Origin: Daedaleopsis sinensis
Lineage: Eukaryota; Basidiomycota; Agaricomycetes; Polyporales; Polyporaceae
DNA length: 64,000 nucleotides
Reading direction: 5' to 3'
Assembly: GCA_033807695.1 (NCBI GenBank)
Contig: CM066304.1
Coordinates: 2,046,001-2,110,000 of the forward strand
Below the pieces are notes generated by a model that did no database searches, was not told the DNA's origin, and worked only from the letters and a program-made list of their open reading frames with translations. Position 1 is the first letter of the stretch. Each line of letters opens with the position of its first letter. The position numbers were made by a program, and so were the translations under genes. Positions 31,915-43,994 of this stretch are shown one piece after another.

Positions 31915-33640
31915 ATGCTCCCCCGCCACCTCCGTCGTGCAATAGTGACTCCTGCCGCGCCCGCGCAGATACGTGCGCTTCTGCTCAGCCGGCAAGCTCT
32001 ACGTCCCCTACCACTTGGTCTGCACCCAGCTGTCTCGGCCGGCTCGCCGTCTGCGTCATTCCATTCGTCTGCGCGCCGTCAGAACAACGAGTCGCCCAGA
32101 TCGCCCTTTCAGACGTTTGTGGAAGTGCTCCGGGAAGAGCTGAGGAAGAACAGGGAGCTCCAGGACAATGTGAAGCAGCTCCAGGGAGACGTGGAGAAAT
32201 TCCAGGACTCGGAGGCCATGAAGCGTGCTCGGGACGCGTACGAACGTGCAAGGGTGTGTTCCTATTGACTCTGACCTCTGTACAGGCGGTGGACTGACCC
32301 CGTTTGCCGTGTGCAGCTGACGTCCAGCATCAAAGAGAATCCTCGACTGCGGGCTGCAGCCGAGGAGCTCCGGAAGGCTGGTGTCAAGGTCGGTGACGCG
32401 GTGGGCGAGGCATTGAGGACTATGGAGGAAAGTGAGCTTGCGCGTGCAGTACGTCTCTACACTGTCGTATATCCAGAGTCGGTCTCAGCCGTCTGCCCTG
32501 CCAGATCTCGCGAGCGTCCGCTGCCGTGTCATCAACTATCGAGAAGACAACTGAGCCAATACGCAATACCGCTGCGTACAAGTCTTTGTCGGACACGATC
32601 GCAGATGCGCTGGATGACAGTGGGACTGCGAAGCACGCGGGCTACGAGGAGAAGGAAGCGCGTCGGAGGCGCAGGCAATTGCGTCTCGAGAAGGCCGGCC
32701 GGAATAGCATAGGCGTGCGCACCAAGGCGAACCCGGAGTAAGTTTTGTATCATGCCACATTCTAGCTATTGATGAACTCACATTCCGGTCGCGTGCAGGG
32801 CCGGCCAGGCCATGGTACTGCACAAGGACTCGCCGAAGCAGGAGAAGTGGAACCGGCTGAAGGAGACCAACCCGCTGTTCCGCCGGTTCGCCGAGCTCAA
32901 GGAGCAATACGACGAGAGCGAAAACCCCGTCATCTCCTCGATGCGCAGCGTGACGCAGACAATCGGTGGTTGGTTCGACGAGAACGAAAACGCGCAAGTG
33001 CAGCGGATGATGAAGGCGATGGACACCACCTTCACCCTCGAGAGCTTCGAGCGCGAACTTCGAGAGTACATCGTGCCTGAGGTCGTTGACGCGTATTTGA
33101 GCGCGGATAGGGAGTCGTTGCAGGCATGGTGTGGAGAGGCGGTGAGTGTCATGCTTCTATGAAGCTCGTAGCCACGGTTGCTCACGGTGTTGTGCCAGAC
33201 GTACAACGTCCTGTGGGCGACTATGGAACAGTACTTGAAGCAGGGCCTGATCAGCGACAGCAAGGTCCTCGATATTCGGCAGGTCGATGTGAGTTGACAT
33301 GACCCACTCAGTGGATGACAGCAGGCTGAACCCCATCGTAGATATCCACTGGCAAGATTCTCGAGAACGACATTCCCGTGTTCGTCATCACTTTCGCAAC
33401 ACAAGAAGTATTGCTCTTCCGGGAAGCGAAGACCGGCAAGATTGTGGTCGGCGCTGAGAATCGGGTCGAGCAATGCCATTACGCTGCTGTGATCACACGG
33501 GTGGAAGAGGAGCTTGACAACGAGTTGACTGGTGGATGGAAGGTCGTCGAGGTGCGTTCAAGCTATTCCCCACACATCATCACGCATGGCTCATGCTCGC
33601 TTTACAGATGGGACGGAGATCAGCTCGTCAGTATCTGTAG
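31915..33640 (+). CDS. TIM44: Tim44, mitochondrial import motor subunit
   Basis: Seven exons: 31915-32253, 32317-32448, 32505-32737, 32799-33141, 33199-33288, 33342-33551 and 33608-33640, encoding 459 aa. The N-terminus is an Arg/Ser/Ala-rich presequence with a likely cleavage near SFHSSARRQ. A charged helical region follows (FVEVLREELRKNRELQDNVKQL), including the part that docks Hsp70 and Tim23. The C-terminal Tim44 domain runs from about residue 270: VLHKDSPKQEKWNRLKET, FFDE-type GGWFDENENAQV, IRQVDISTGKILENDIPVFV, ITFATQEVLLFR, and GGWKVVEMGRRSARQYL at the end. Tim44 tethers mtHsp70 to the TIM23 channel to pull proteins into the matrix. It converges with haem lyase, also mitochondrial. Confidence 0.94.
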
Positions 33641-33996
33641 TCTGCCATCTTTTGCTTCCGACACCTGCAAAATCGTTACCCCACTCATTGGACTAATGCT
33701 CTAATGCGCATGCTACGCATGCACGACACGCTCACGCACACACTGCATCGACACACCCACCGCTCACATACAAGTACAATACTCACGCGTAGTTCCCCGA
33801 TGCCATGTAATGCTACACAGGTGGTGGGATATTACGATAATGCATTATAGAGAACCCAATACATCTAGAACATATATAACTTTTAGCGTGGTCGTGAATA
33901 TGGCGTGAGGGGTGGTGCAGCGGCCTACTAGAGGCCCAATGCATGCGCATAATATCTATGGGGTCCAATGATGCGGACAGAGTGGGCGTAGGATAT
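33641..33996. other. Convergent spacer between TIM44 and haem lyase
   Basis: About 356 bp of 3' UTR sequence from both genes, with a CACACTGC/CACACCCACC-rich patch. No gene seen. Confidence 0.55.
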
Positions 33997-34939
33997 CTAG
34001 TGTGCGCCCTGATTCCTTGCGTCGTTCTCGCGGAGAGAAGCCCAAACGTCTTCGGTGGCAGCCGCTATGCGCTGCTTTATGCTGCCAACACTGTCAAGGG
34101 CGGGCCGTACGTCCAAGGAGAAGACAGGCGAGCCGTCGGGCTCGGGGGGAGCGGAGTAGTAGTCAATCACGTAGCGAACCTCGTCGCCGCTTCGTCTCCG
34201 GACGATCCAGTCGTGGCGGTCAAAGGGAGGCTCGGTGCTACGTAAGAAGTACAGCGCTGTGGTGAGTGCGCCGTGCGCGTGCTGTGGGACGAGGACTCAC
34301 TTAAAGCGGGTGGGGAGCAGCCATCCGGCGAACAACCAGAACCGGGCCTTTGGCGAGAGCTCTCCGGGACGACCTTTGAACCTTGCCAGCTGCACTGGCT
34401 CAACCCTGTCACACAACAGATGGGTGAGCACGCCTATGCGGTCGCAGGGGAGTCGCAGCAGGAACGGAGCGGACTCACGGGTTCTCCTTGCGCTCCCACT
34501 TGAGGATCTCCTGCCACGCCTGCTCGTTGAGGAAGTTGTGGATCTGGACCATGGTCTCGACGTGCTCCTCGGGGGTCTCCCAGCCCTTGCGCACGAGCGC
34601 GTTGTAGAACTGCTGCGGGGACGGGTACTCCCACTGCGTGCGCTCGTCGCGCGGGATCGTCGACGTCTCGCGCTCCGTCGGGAGCGCGGCGGCCTGGTGC
34701 GCGGCGGGCACTTGGGAGAGCGTCGGCATCTGGTTCAGCGGGTTGAGCGTGTCGTGGCTGATCGGGCATTGCGCTGGGGATTGCGCCTGTGCTGACGAGG
34801 AGGAGGTAGAGGGCGTGTCATGGGAGATGGGGCATTTTGCAGGGCCGGACGAGGATGAGGCTGCGGTGTGGTTGATTGGACATTGGGTAGGGGCCGCAGA
34901 TGAAGATGAAGAAGCGGACTGTGATGTTGCCTGACCCAT
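33997..34939 (-). CDS. Holocytochrome c-type synthase (cytochrome c haem lyase)
   Basis: Three exons on the minus strand, 34939-34479, 34405-34301 and 34237-33997 (introns 73 and 63 bp), 268 aa. The N-terminal 60 residues are Ser-rich and hold three Cys-Pro motifs (QCPINH, KCPISH, QCPISH), the haem-regulatory type found in this family. The catalytic body follows: [61 protein letters not shown], then [28 protein letters not shown] and [11 protein letters not shown]. The acceptor at 34238 was chosen over a nearer AG because it restores [10 protein letters not shown]. The enzyme attaches haem to apocytochrome c in the intermembrane space. Yeast has separate lyases for c (Cyc3) and c1 (Cyt2); which this is cannot be told by eye. 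Confidence 0.92.
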
Positions 34940-35496
34940 GTTAAGTCTTCGCGAGAGCAGAAGGAGGCAAACAGGTTTTTGGAGCGTTGACGAAAGGGAG
35001 GGTCGCGCGACGCGGTGGCCACAGGAGAGAAGGTACTTTCAAATAGACGCTCAGCTCGTCCGTGACGGAACAGCACGGAGCAAACTCTCGATCATCGATC
35101 ACCGGCACCCCCGGAGTCGCTCGCCAGCGCTCGCCCCGAGATTGGTCGTAGTAACAAATTTAAATGGCCTTCAACTTTCACAACAGATCTAGACAAAGGT
35201 GCATGTACCGCACCATGCGATAGGCAGTTTATAGGCAACGACCGGCCAATAGACAGTCAATGGGCGTGCAATAAAGTATTTTCGAAAAATTCTGCACGCC
35301 TATAACCTGCAGGCTGCCCTGCAGTGCCTGCTCTATCGCCTGGTGCAACATCTGCTGGTTCTCGGCCTGTTTAAACCACCCTTTTCGGATAGCTTCAGGG
35401 CAGGCCGACTCCACCACTGTAAGCGCCGTGGTAGTTGGTTTCAGCGACGTCGTTACGACCACCTTTCTTCCAACCCACTGCACAATATTCGCGGTC
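34940..35496. other. Divergent promoter region of haem lyase and F-box gene
   Basis: About 560 bp. It includes a minus-strand ORF (35229-35498) of 89 codons that I do not credit as a gene. No TATA box is obvious. Confidence 0.45.
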
Positions 35497-37211
35497 ATGC
35501 CGTCGTAAGCAATTCATTGCAATAGCTCTGATAGATGTACTCATGTGATATAGACTGCAGGATCTTGATCAGGATGTTCTCACCCAAATATTTGAAGAAC
35601 TACGGCCGGTGCATCGGCTGTCGTGGCTATCCCAGACATGTCGCTGGCTCCGCGACGCCTCTGCACCAGTGCTTTTCAAGTACGCAGGACATGGCTTGAA
35701 CGAGAAGATCCTGAAACGTCCTGAGAAGTTCTTCCTTCCGCGGGCCTTTTGGCCCTATGTCCGGTACTACTGGTGTTCCTCCGTCTCTTATTGCTTCATC
35801 TAACTGAAATGTTCATAGACGAATCGCCTTCTGGTGCGAATGCAGGAATCCAGTGGATCCGCTATTGACCACTGACGAAGATCTTTTGTGTCCCTTCGTG
35901 AACCATCGGGTCGTGAAAGAGGCGCTCCGACATATGCCTGGCCTGATTCGCTTGCGCCTGCACACAGGCAACCTCCTCAAACACGGGCACGGCATCTCCT
36001 GGAGAAGGATGAAATTCTTCTTATCCCTTCCCACCCTCCGGGAGCTCAGAGTGGTAGATTTGTGCGTTAGTCCGATACTACCCGACAGACCACGCGTCAA
36101 AACTCTCGCTCCGATCTCCACCTTTAAGTACGACCTACGTGACTATCGAGCCCCCTCGAAGCTTCTTACGGAGGAGCGCGCCCTCACTTTGCTGCTGATC
36201 GCACTAAACAGCACACTTGAGTCCTTGTTCCTTCCGGCTGAGTCGACTCCCATTCTTGCACTCTCTTCTCTTCCCTGGCCGCGACTACGCGAGTTGAGGA
36301 TCTTTGGTCATCGATGGTCAATTCCTCATAAACCGCTCATCTCTCTCCTCTCCAACCTCCCACACTTACACACTATTGTCTTTTCCCTCTCCGATCCCGA
36401 GGATCAGAGCGAAGACGCGCGGGCGATATGGCCTGTCGGATGTGATGTCGTGTTTCCGTGGCCCGAGCTCCAACACCTGACCTTGTCTCATCCATCCACG
36501 AAAGATGCGGTATACGCCCATCTACCTCCTACATTGCAGACACTCGCACTACGCTCTTGGACCCACTATTGCGTGCGGAGATCCATCCAAAAGCGGGTTC
36601 ATCCACATCTCCCGCCAATGTTCCTTCCCGGTACTGCTTCGACGATTCGTCAAGTACTCCGTGACGTCAGTATTCCGGAGCTCCGCGCTTTTGAGCTCGA
36701 GTACCGCGTCGACACGGACGATCTTCTGCTTCTCGAAGACGTGGTATCCCGATTCCCCAAACTTGACACAATCGAACTGCATAGATATCCCCTTGACGGA
36801 GTCCAAGATGTTCCCCTGGTGAGGCTGACCGTATATCTCCACAACTTCATTTTGCTCACGTCATCTCTCAAGTACGAAATTGCCAACATCCTGCACTCAC
36901 TCGCGCAACTCCGCATTGCCAAACTTAATCTCGACTTCCAGCACATGCGCCCCGGTTCAGTCTTCTATAGCGATGATCCTACAATTCCTTCCCCGCCACA
37001 TGGGCGGGAGGCCACGCCGTCTGAAATGCTTCGCTCGTGTGCTTTAATCTTCGCACGTGTATGTCCTTCGTTAGAAGAGGTGTGGCTACTGTTCAATCAC
37101 GAACGTTTCCTGATATGGTGCTGCTACCTTATCGTCCGTCGTCGCGATGGAGACAACGTGCAGGTAGATATAATGGAACAAGACGATGTTTTCTACACTC
37201 CTCGTCGTTAG
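35497..37211 (+). CDS. F-box/LRR protein with an 8-nt first coding exon
   Basis: Exons 35497-35504, 35554-35763 and 35819-37211 (introns 49 and 55 bp) give 536 aa. Exon 1 codes only ATG CCG TC; joining to 35554 yields MPSLQDLDQDVLTQIFEELR followed by LSWLSQTCRWLRD, a standard basidiomycete F-box start. No other upstream ATG gives the F-box frame. The remainder has leucine-rich steps (LPTLRELRVVDL, WPRLRELRIFGH, LPHLHTIVFSL, WPELQHLTLSHPS, LPPTLQTLALRS). By family it would be a substrate receptor of an SCF ubiquitin ligase; substrate unknown. A diverged fragment of its third exon is repeated 0.7 kb downstream (37316-37453). Confidence 0.8.
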
Positions 37212-37315
37212 CAATATATCATGTTCGATACAGAGGTTCTGAAATGAATGGCCATACTAGTAGCGTGGACACCTTTTGACCCAAAAAGAATGTCGAGAAG
37301 AATGAACAGACCATG

Positions 37316-37453
37316 ATTCGTCCACATCTCCCGCCAATGCTCCTTCCGCGGCCGGTACGGCTGAGTCGACGATTCGTCAAGTATTCTTTTACATCCGTAC
37401 TCCGGAGCTCCGCGCTTTTGAGCTCGAGCTCTGCGCCGACACGGACAATCTTT
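37316..37453 (+). pseudogene. Duplicated fragment of the F-box gene exon 3
   Basis: Copies 36595-36728 of the preceding gene with substitutions and small indels. Shared blocks include CCACATCTCCCGCCAATG, GACGATTCGTCAAGTA and CCGGAGCTCCGCGCTTTTGA. No start codon or longer frame. Confidence 0.75.
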
Positions 37454-38209
37454 GTGAGGTGCCAAGGTCACTGTTTGAATTTGACTCGCAAATCATGTAC
37501 ATGCGTAACTGTCTGATCCCGCGATTCATAATATTGTACTACTGTACCATTTCGATCTGTTCGAACAGGCCTGTGACCTGTGACACACCCATTTGAGTGG
37601 ACGGATTCGAACAAACGGCTGGGTAACGTGTGACATGGGCCGAAAATTCGAACACATATTAATCGCGTGTGCGTCGGAGGACAATGATTTCAGAAACAGC
37701 TGTATAGTGTCCTTGTCTCCATGAGACTGGGGGTCGGAATATCAACGTTGTCGTGTATATGCCTATGTAATGTATGTTGTACGACCTAATACTAGTATTA
37801 CTAGCTATGCTTCAGTTACGCCACACTCTTCGTCATTACGATAGTTAGTACATACTTGGTGTCTCTGTCCGTCCTATGTACTACTAGTACTACGTCACGG
37901 ACTATAGAGTAGAACGCGGGTAGTAGCTCTGGGCAGTGGGCCGAGCTTGACTTCCATGTGCAACATCAACTTCACCAACCCGAATACTGAGCGCTGGGTG
38001 ATGATATAGTCCATCCGTGGGGTAAGAATACAACATGCAGGATGCTAACGAGCAACTTTGGTGTGGGGTGTGGGTGTGGGGTGTAGATCGAGAATAAGAT
38101 GCAACGAGACATGTGTAGTTGATGGCCAGTAGGTACGTATGTAAGATGTGTGCGAAGATGAAAGATATAGATAGTACTAATAGAAAAAGAGCATCGGGCA
38201 GACAGGGCT
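37454..38209. other. Intergenic stretch
   Basis: About 750 bp, AT-richer than its surroundings with many TACTAGTA-like palindromes (37795, 37880). No gene seen. Confidence 0.45.
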
Positions 38210-40247
38210 TCATTGGAAGTCCTCGTGGATGCCTTGGAAGAGCGGTTGGTTGGGGTAGCGCGAGGCGGCCTTCAGCGAGCTGAACATATTCGAATATCCG
38301 TCCAGCGCAGACTGGTCGGATGCGCGTGAAGGGTTCGGCTGCGGCTGCAGAGTCGCGGAGGGAGGAGGAGAGGCGGCGAACGGGTCCGGACCCGGGGGTA
38401 GCGATGACGGTGCTGACAGGCCAAGCGCCGTCAGCGTCGCGTCGATGGACCCCGACCCTGCCGTCCTCCTTGCGAAAGGTCTGACACTCATGTTCGAGGT
38501 GATGTTCGAGGCCAGGTTCGAAGTGCGCAGGGTGCCGTCCTTGTTCTTGAATATGTTCGTGAACATCTTCTTGAACTTGACGGACGACGCCGGGAACCGC
38601 GCCTTGTCGGCCTTGTCAAACATGCTTTGACGAGGCGAAGACCGTGGAGAGGAGGTAGTCGTGAACGACGAGCGTGGGAGAGAGGAGAACAGCGATGAAA
38701 CGGAGCTGGAGGTTGAGCGGTTGGAGCGAGGCGAACGGGGGCTGTCTAATGACAGTGACGGCGGTCGCGCCCGAGCCGCAAATATCTTCGGTCCATCGAA
38801 CATGATTGATACTGGCGAAGAAAGCGGGCGCGGAACGGTGGTTTGCCCCGATGTGGGGCGAGGACGAGAAGCACTCTGTGGCTACAGAGGGCTGGGATAA
38901 GTACCGAGTTCTGCGTGTGTCTATGCAGGACGTACGTACCTGTTCTAGTTCCGCTTCGTCGCCAAGAGGCGATCGTTCATTACCATAGTCCACGATGCTC
39001 TTCGCAGACCAGTTGTCTTCGATCGGAGTGTCCTATGCGGACGTTAGCTAATAAGGACAACGAAAGCATAAGCAGACACCCACCTCTCCATATACCACAT
39101 ATGCTCGATGCTTTTTGGCTGTAGTCCTAGACGTCTCATGCTCTGAGAATCTCCCCACGGCACCTACGCTCTGCATCCTTGAGCGGGGTTGTAGACTGGC
39201 CTGCAACAGCACCGCATCGTTTGTCGAGAGTCTGAGGGATGGAGGCCTATCTCGCGACTTCCGTTTGCCCTGCGGGGATGGGGGAACCGTCGCTTCCAGC
39301 TCTGCGAGCGCCTCCTCGACCTCTGACTTGGGAATCTCAGCGGCGTCGGCAAGCACCTCCTGCATGTCGCGTTCCGAAAACGATGCGCGAGGAAGGACGC
39401 GGATGGGCGGAAACGCGCGGTGTCGTTCATCGGTGATAAGGGCGTCCACGTACTCGCTGAACTTGAGCAGTTCCGACGCGACCTCGGAGCAGTCGCTGGC
39501 AAAGATGTTGAGCGCCTCGATGAACCAGAAAACGGTGTCCTCGTCCACGTCGGGAGGTGGGCTCGCTATGCTTGCGTACTCGAGGACGGACTCCACATCG
39601 GCGAACAAATCGACTACTGCAGCAAGCTGGTCGATGACCTCGCCTGTGCTGAAGGCCTCCTGCTCGAGGGGCGAATACTCCGAGAACTCTGCCGGGCTGA
39701 AGACTGCGGTATTGATTACAGGAAGGTCCGGACCCGGAGAGTGCTCGCTGACCCCTGGGTCGTCCGTCAGATCCACCACTTGATAGGCTTCGTAGTAAGG
39801 GACGTCAAGCATCGGAGGACGATGTGGAGCAGGCTCCTTAATGAGGGGAGCATTGTTTGGGGGAACGAAATTGGACGTCGATACCGGCAAACTCATTGTC
39901 CGGTTATGTGACGGAGTGGACGGAGTTAGGGGAGAGTAGGGGTAGTAGCTACCTCCGGGGGAGGTCGCGTCTTCGGAAGCGTAGCAGTCATATATCCAGA
40001 GGTCATCCATAGTTACTTCAACGTTAGGTGTGGAAGGGCTGGCCAATGCGTCCCGCGCATCTTGGAACGACCCTTTCGTGCCCACTAATGCAGTCGCGCC
40101 AGGTGAGATGACGACAATTGAGCGACCTTTTGACAGATACGCACTGGGAGACCTCTGGCCAGGATAGCGCACATACGGAAAGCGTGACCGGTATGGGCTG
40201 AGCTCTTCGCTCTCGTTGATAGGTGACAAGACGGCGAGACCAGGCAT
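38210..40247 (-). CDS. Serine-rich protein of unknown function
   Basis: Three exons on the minus strand, 40247-39084, 39032-38940 and 38875-38210 (introns 51 and 64 bp), give 640 aa with a continuous frame (VVYGE/DTPIEDNW and AELEQ/SASRPRP). I do not recognise a family. Visible parts: a Pro/Tyr-rich N-terminus (SYYPYSPLTPSTPS), an acidic helical middle (residues ~205-330; LAAVVDLFADVESVLEYA, ALNIFASDCSEVASELLKF, VEEALAELEATVP), and a Ser/Pro-rich basic tail (RSPRSNRSTSSSVSS) with a short conserved-looking KFKKMFTNIFKNKDGTL. No membrane segment, signal peptide or catalytic motif. Many SP/TP sites suggest phosphorylation. The start is the first ATG of the long frame; an upstream exon cannot be excluded. 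Confidence 0.7.
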
Positions 40248-42320
40248 CTCGGGGGGAACTGTACACGATAAATGGATGCAGGTCGTATGGAGTCGTCAGG
40301 AAGCCTTGATGAATGCCCAGTATAGCAAGCAAAGCGGTTAAGACTCGAGTGCGCAGAGTAGAGTGCGCAGAGTAGAGTGTTTTGATTCGGGCGCGCCTGG
40401 CTGAAGCAGATGAGGATAGATAGGTATAGCGTAGGGGGTGGTGAACCAGACACAGCAGAAAGCAAAAGCCAGACAGCGAACAGACTGAGCGGGAGACGAG
40501 GCGCGCTGCCGTCCGTCGTTGCAGTGTTCTCCGCCTCGGACATTATAACAGATGGTCGACGGTGCGATTGGCGCCAATCACGACCTTGATGGAATCAGTC
40601 TGCGCAAACCTCATCCCCACTTTCGGTTCTTGCTTTCGACGTCATACTGGTACCCCAAGGCTTGCCCAAGGTTATTGCACCTCACTGCAAGACGCGACAC
40701 CACTGTCGAGGCCTTTCAGGAGCCGGGGATAAGCAGGACGATGGTTGTAGAGTGGAGGAGGAGGAGGATGGTGAGAACCGTGAGATAGATTCGACTACGA
40801 AGCGTTAACGTTGTTAATCGAATCGAAGTCTATTCAAATGATTGCCCTTTTCCCAGTGGTGGCCCGAATTACAGACGGTGTGAAGCACTCTGCATGGATG
40901 CAGTTACCTGCCGAAGCTGTCTACTAGTATCGGTCAGCATCAAACCCACGATCAAGCTTCATAGAATATCAGGATGTGCTGGTGAGTCGCGGCGAGACTA
41001 GCGTCGGCGATGGACTCATTATAAAGATTTCTTGCAATCCGCATAGCGAAGTGACCAGAGAGACGATATGTGATCATGTAAGTACTCAACTTATATTTCT
41101 GCACCAAGTCTAAGTCGCATGCAGGAAGCGTAGTACCGGGGCGCACGAGCGTCGACAACCGAAGCGACGGCAGCGGTCGGCAGCGGTCAGCAGCGGTCAC
41201 TGCGCGGACGATTACAGTGCTTCCTGGCTGGAAGGAAGTCGGTCAACTGCGATGATGCTGGGAAGAGAGGTCAAGTATTGGTGTAGATCAAATCACTTCA
41301 CGCCTGGACCGTTACAGAGGTATGTGAGTGATTCAACCTGGTAGGAGCCTCCTGAGAATTCAGGTTTGCACTTGTCCAAGACGACCGTAATGTTGAACTT
41401 CTCAACGCGTCGGGCTTGTCTTCCTCTTCCGTGCTCGATCGTGAAGTCCGGTAAGACGTATCTGAGGCCTTCTAACTCTTCGAAGGGTCTTAGATGTCTT
41501 GCAGATATCAAGTTGTCCAGATGTATCAATCGCAGACCTTCCGTTCTCATGGCCAATCATCTCATTGTCTATTCGCAGAGCCACACTCATTTCCCTGAAT
41601 TCAGTGCCGACATCAGCGTCCACAGGTAACAGATGCACTGCGGTGTCCATGGACTGCCTACAGTCATGATATTTTCAGCACCCTAGAACGACCGTACGTA
41701 TGTAAGTGCTACTAGCCTGGAGTGATACATAGGTTCTCAACTCTCACCGGGTTGCTTCTAGGTGATAGATCCTGATCGAATCGGTTGGGTCTGCGCACCT
41801 ACCAAGACATTAGGAAGAACTTTCTACGATACCAGAGAGTGGGCCCGAGGACGCCTCTTGAAGAAGGAACCATCATCTGACAAGTGTCTATCACGTATGC
41901 CACCTCCGGTTGTCTCCCGGGCTCTCCTACGATCGCAGGACCTACCGAACGTGAATCGGATATGCCTCTTTGCCTCTCCCGGGGCAGAAGAGCTCGAATG
42001 ACTTGATCACTGACATGCACTAGGAGTTATCGTTATGTGCACGGTCGCGGTGATTTGTTTGCACATGCAGATAACTACCAACAAGGTCAAGAATTCGGCG
42101 TTAGAGCAGCTCTCTGACCATGAGATGTTGATTGATATCTATCCAGAATTTTGTACCCGTCCACATTGGTAGAGTAAAGTAGAGCCCGTACTCCACCGCG
42201 TCAACCGAATTTCTTTTTGCGCTCAGTTTCATACACGTTTCAACATACTATGTACCGATTGACCGACGTATAATAAAGTACGCTGAGCCCCCCGACTGCT
42301 GAGCGCTGAGCGTCCATCGC
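40248..42320. other. Gene-poor stretch with possible gene remnant
   Basis: About 2.1 kb. A minus-strand ORF at 41293-41556 (LRLIHLDNLISARHL, FEELEGLRYVLPDF) reads like part of an F-box/LRR-type protein, but it has no supported start and flanking exons do not join in frame. Otherwise nothing recognised. Confidence 0.35.
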
Positions 42321-43994
42321 TCAGTAACCGTTCTTTCCCGGCACGACTCCGAACGCAGGCCCGCCTTTCCCGAACATCTTTCGCAGGTCGCCCACAAGCG
42401 CCTCGGGCTGCTCGACGCCAGAGAAATGCCCACCCTTGTCGTGCGCAGCCCGGAACACGAGCTTGCCCATCATGGATGCCCATCTGTAACCAGCCGCCGC
42501 GTCTCAGACATCCCTGACAGTGACAGATGAAAGAGGCATGACACGTACGATTTGGGCATGGGCATGACGTCTCCGTCGAAGAACGACACCCCGAGTGGGA
42601 CCGACAGCCATATCGCGCTGGAGCACATCGGCAGAGTGTTGCCGTTCGTCATCTCGTAGTAGATCATGGTAGACGCGGCAGGTCCTGCGCGCGAGAACCA
42701 GTAGATAGACACCCATTCGAGGACTGTGAAGTGACAGGCGGTTAGAGTCATGTAGAAACGGCTTCGTCGTCTGTCCAAAGGTACTTGTCCGAGAAGGTCA
42801 CTAGTTTTTCGTAGAGCCAGGCGAGAAGCCCTGCGGGAGAGTCGGTCAGACCATACCCGAGAGTCTGCGGTCGCGTCGATTGTTGCGCCATGTAGCCGGT
42901 GCCTGTGGTGAAGAACCGGCCGGTGACCAGCAGGCCCTCGCGGCCCGCTTTGTCAAAAGGAAGGAGGATCATGAGGATCATGCCAAGCCACAGGAGGGGA
43001 TGCTTCCAGAACGACGGCGGGCCGGCCAAACTAAACGAAGCATAGCGCGATGTTTAGAGATACTCATCAATAGAAGGACATAACAATAAGGCGCGTACGG
43101 CGTGTTCGTGTGGAAAGCCTTGAGGTGCTTGTGACCGTTTCGCATGACGGCAACAGTGCCGACCTGTGCGGAAGATATGTCAAAAGCACAATGGTAGGCT
43201 GCTTCGCTGTGAAGTACTGACGTGGAGTCCCCAATCGCCACCTTGGTACACTGTATGAAAGGGATACAATTATTCGAACCTCGGTAATGCGATTTCCGGC
43301 AGTAAAGCCTACCGTATTCCTCGTACCCCAGCGACAGCATCAACTCGTTCAGAACCTCCGCGGGGGTTTAGGATGCGCATCCGAGCAGACTATGAGATTG
43401 CTCACCTCCGCGTACTGAGGGCCCTTGAAACCAGGTAGGTTTCTTGGGAGCTTCGGAGAAGCCCCACCCAAGCAGACTTAGGGCCACGATATGGAAGCCA
43501 GTATGGTCCGGCGAGCTCGCGGTCAGTGGAGGGAGCATCTTCCTCACTTCGGTGAACAGCCCAGGCCCTAAGAGGACGACAAATGTTAGTGGATATCACA
43601 AACACATATAAGACTCCTTCTCGAGTGTTGAGATGTATGAGTCTGACACTTGAGACCAGCCATAGTCCTGCGACTAGTGACTCACACCCATGGACCAATA
43701 ACAACGGGATGGCGTTGGGATTGTCACTCTTCTGGTGGACGTAGTGGATGTTGAGCGTCCCAAAACCTTCAACCTCGATGTCACGCGTGAACATCGGCAA
43801 CTTGTTCAGCTCTGCTTCGGTCTTGCGCCAGTCGAAACCGCTCTTCCAGTGGGCGGTGAGCCGCTTAAGGTCGGCCCTGCGCCGGTGAGCTCGTCGGGGT
43901 AGCGGACGAGTTCGAGCTTCTTGTGTAGCTGTTCTAGATCTTCTTCGGTCACCTGAATCTTGAAGGGCTGTTCGTTTCCAGGTTTGTCAGACAT
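42321..43994 (-). pseudogene. Microsomal-type epoxide hydrolase pseudogene
   Basis: Clear similarity to fungal epoxide hydrolases of the alpha/beta fold with an EHN N-domain. ATG at 43994, then IQVTEEDLEQLHKKLELVRYPDEL; DLKRLTAHWKSGFDWRK; YVYQGGDWG with the nucleophilic Asp; HTNTPLAGPPSFWKHPLL; VSIYWFSRAGPAAS; and [16 protein letters not shown] with the catalytic His. It is broken in several places. Near 43880 the segment expected between DELTGAG and ADLKRL is missing with a frameshift. Near 43690 the HGWPG oxyanion loop is reduced to HGPG. Near 43430 a 4-bp insertion shifts frame (APKKP versus GFKGPQYAE). Near 42760 no donor joins WTDDE to VLEWVSIYW in frame. Other introns remain canonical, so decay is fairly recent. 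Confidence 0.78.

Noticed and set aside
35229..35498. Minus-strand ORF of 89 codons head-to-head with the F-box gene
   Set aside because: Reads smoothly but has no recognised similarity, overlaps the F-box start codon and lies in the promoter interval; no splice or promoter support.
41293..41556. Minus-strand ORF resembling an F-box/LRR fragment
   Set aside because: Preceded by an in-frame stop, no flanking exon joins in frame, no F-box visible; kept only as a possible remnant in the spacer note.
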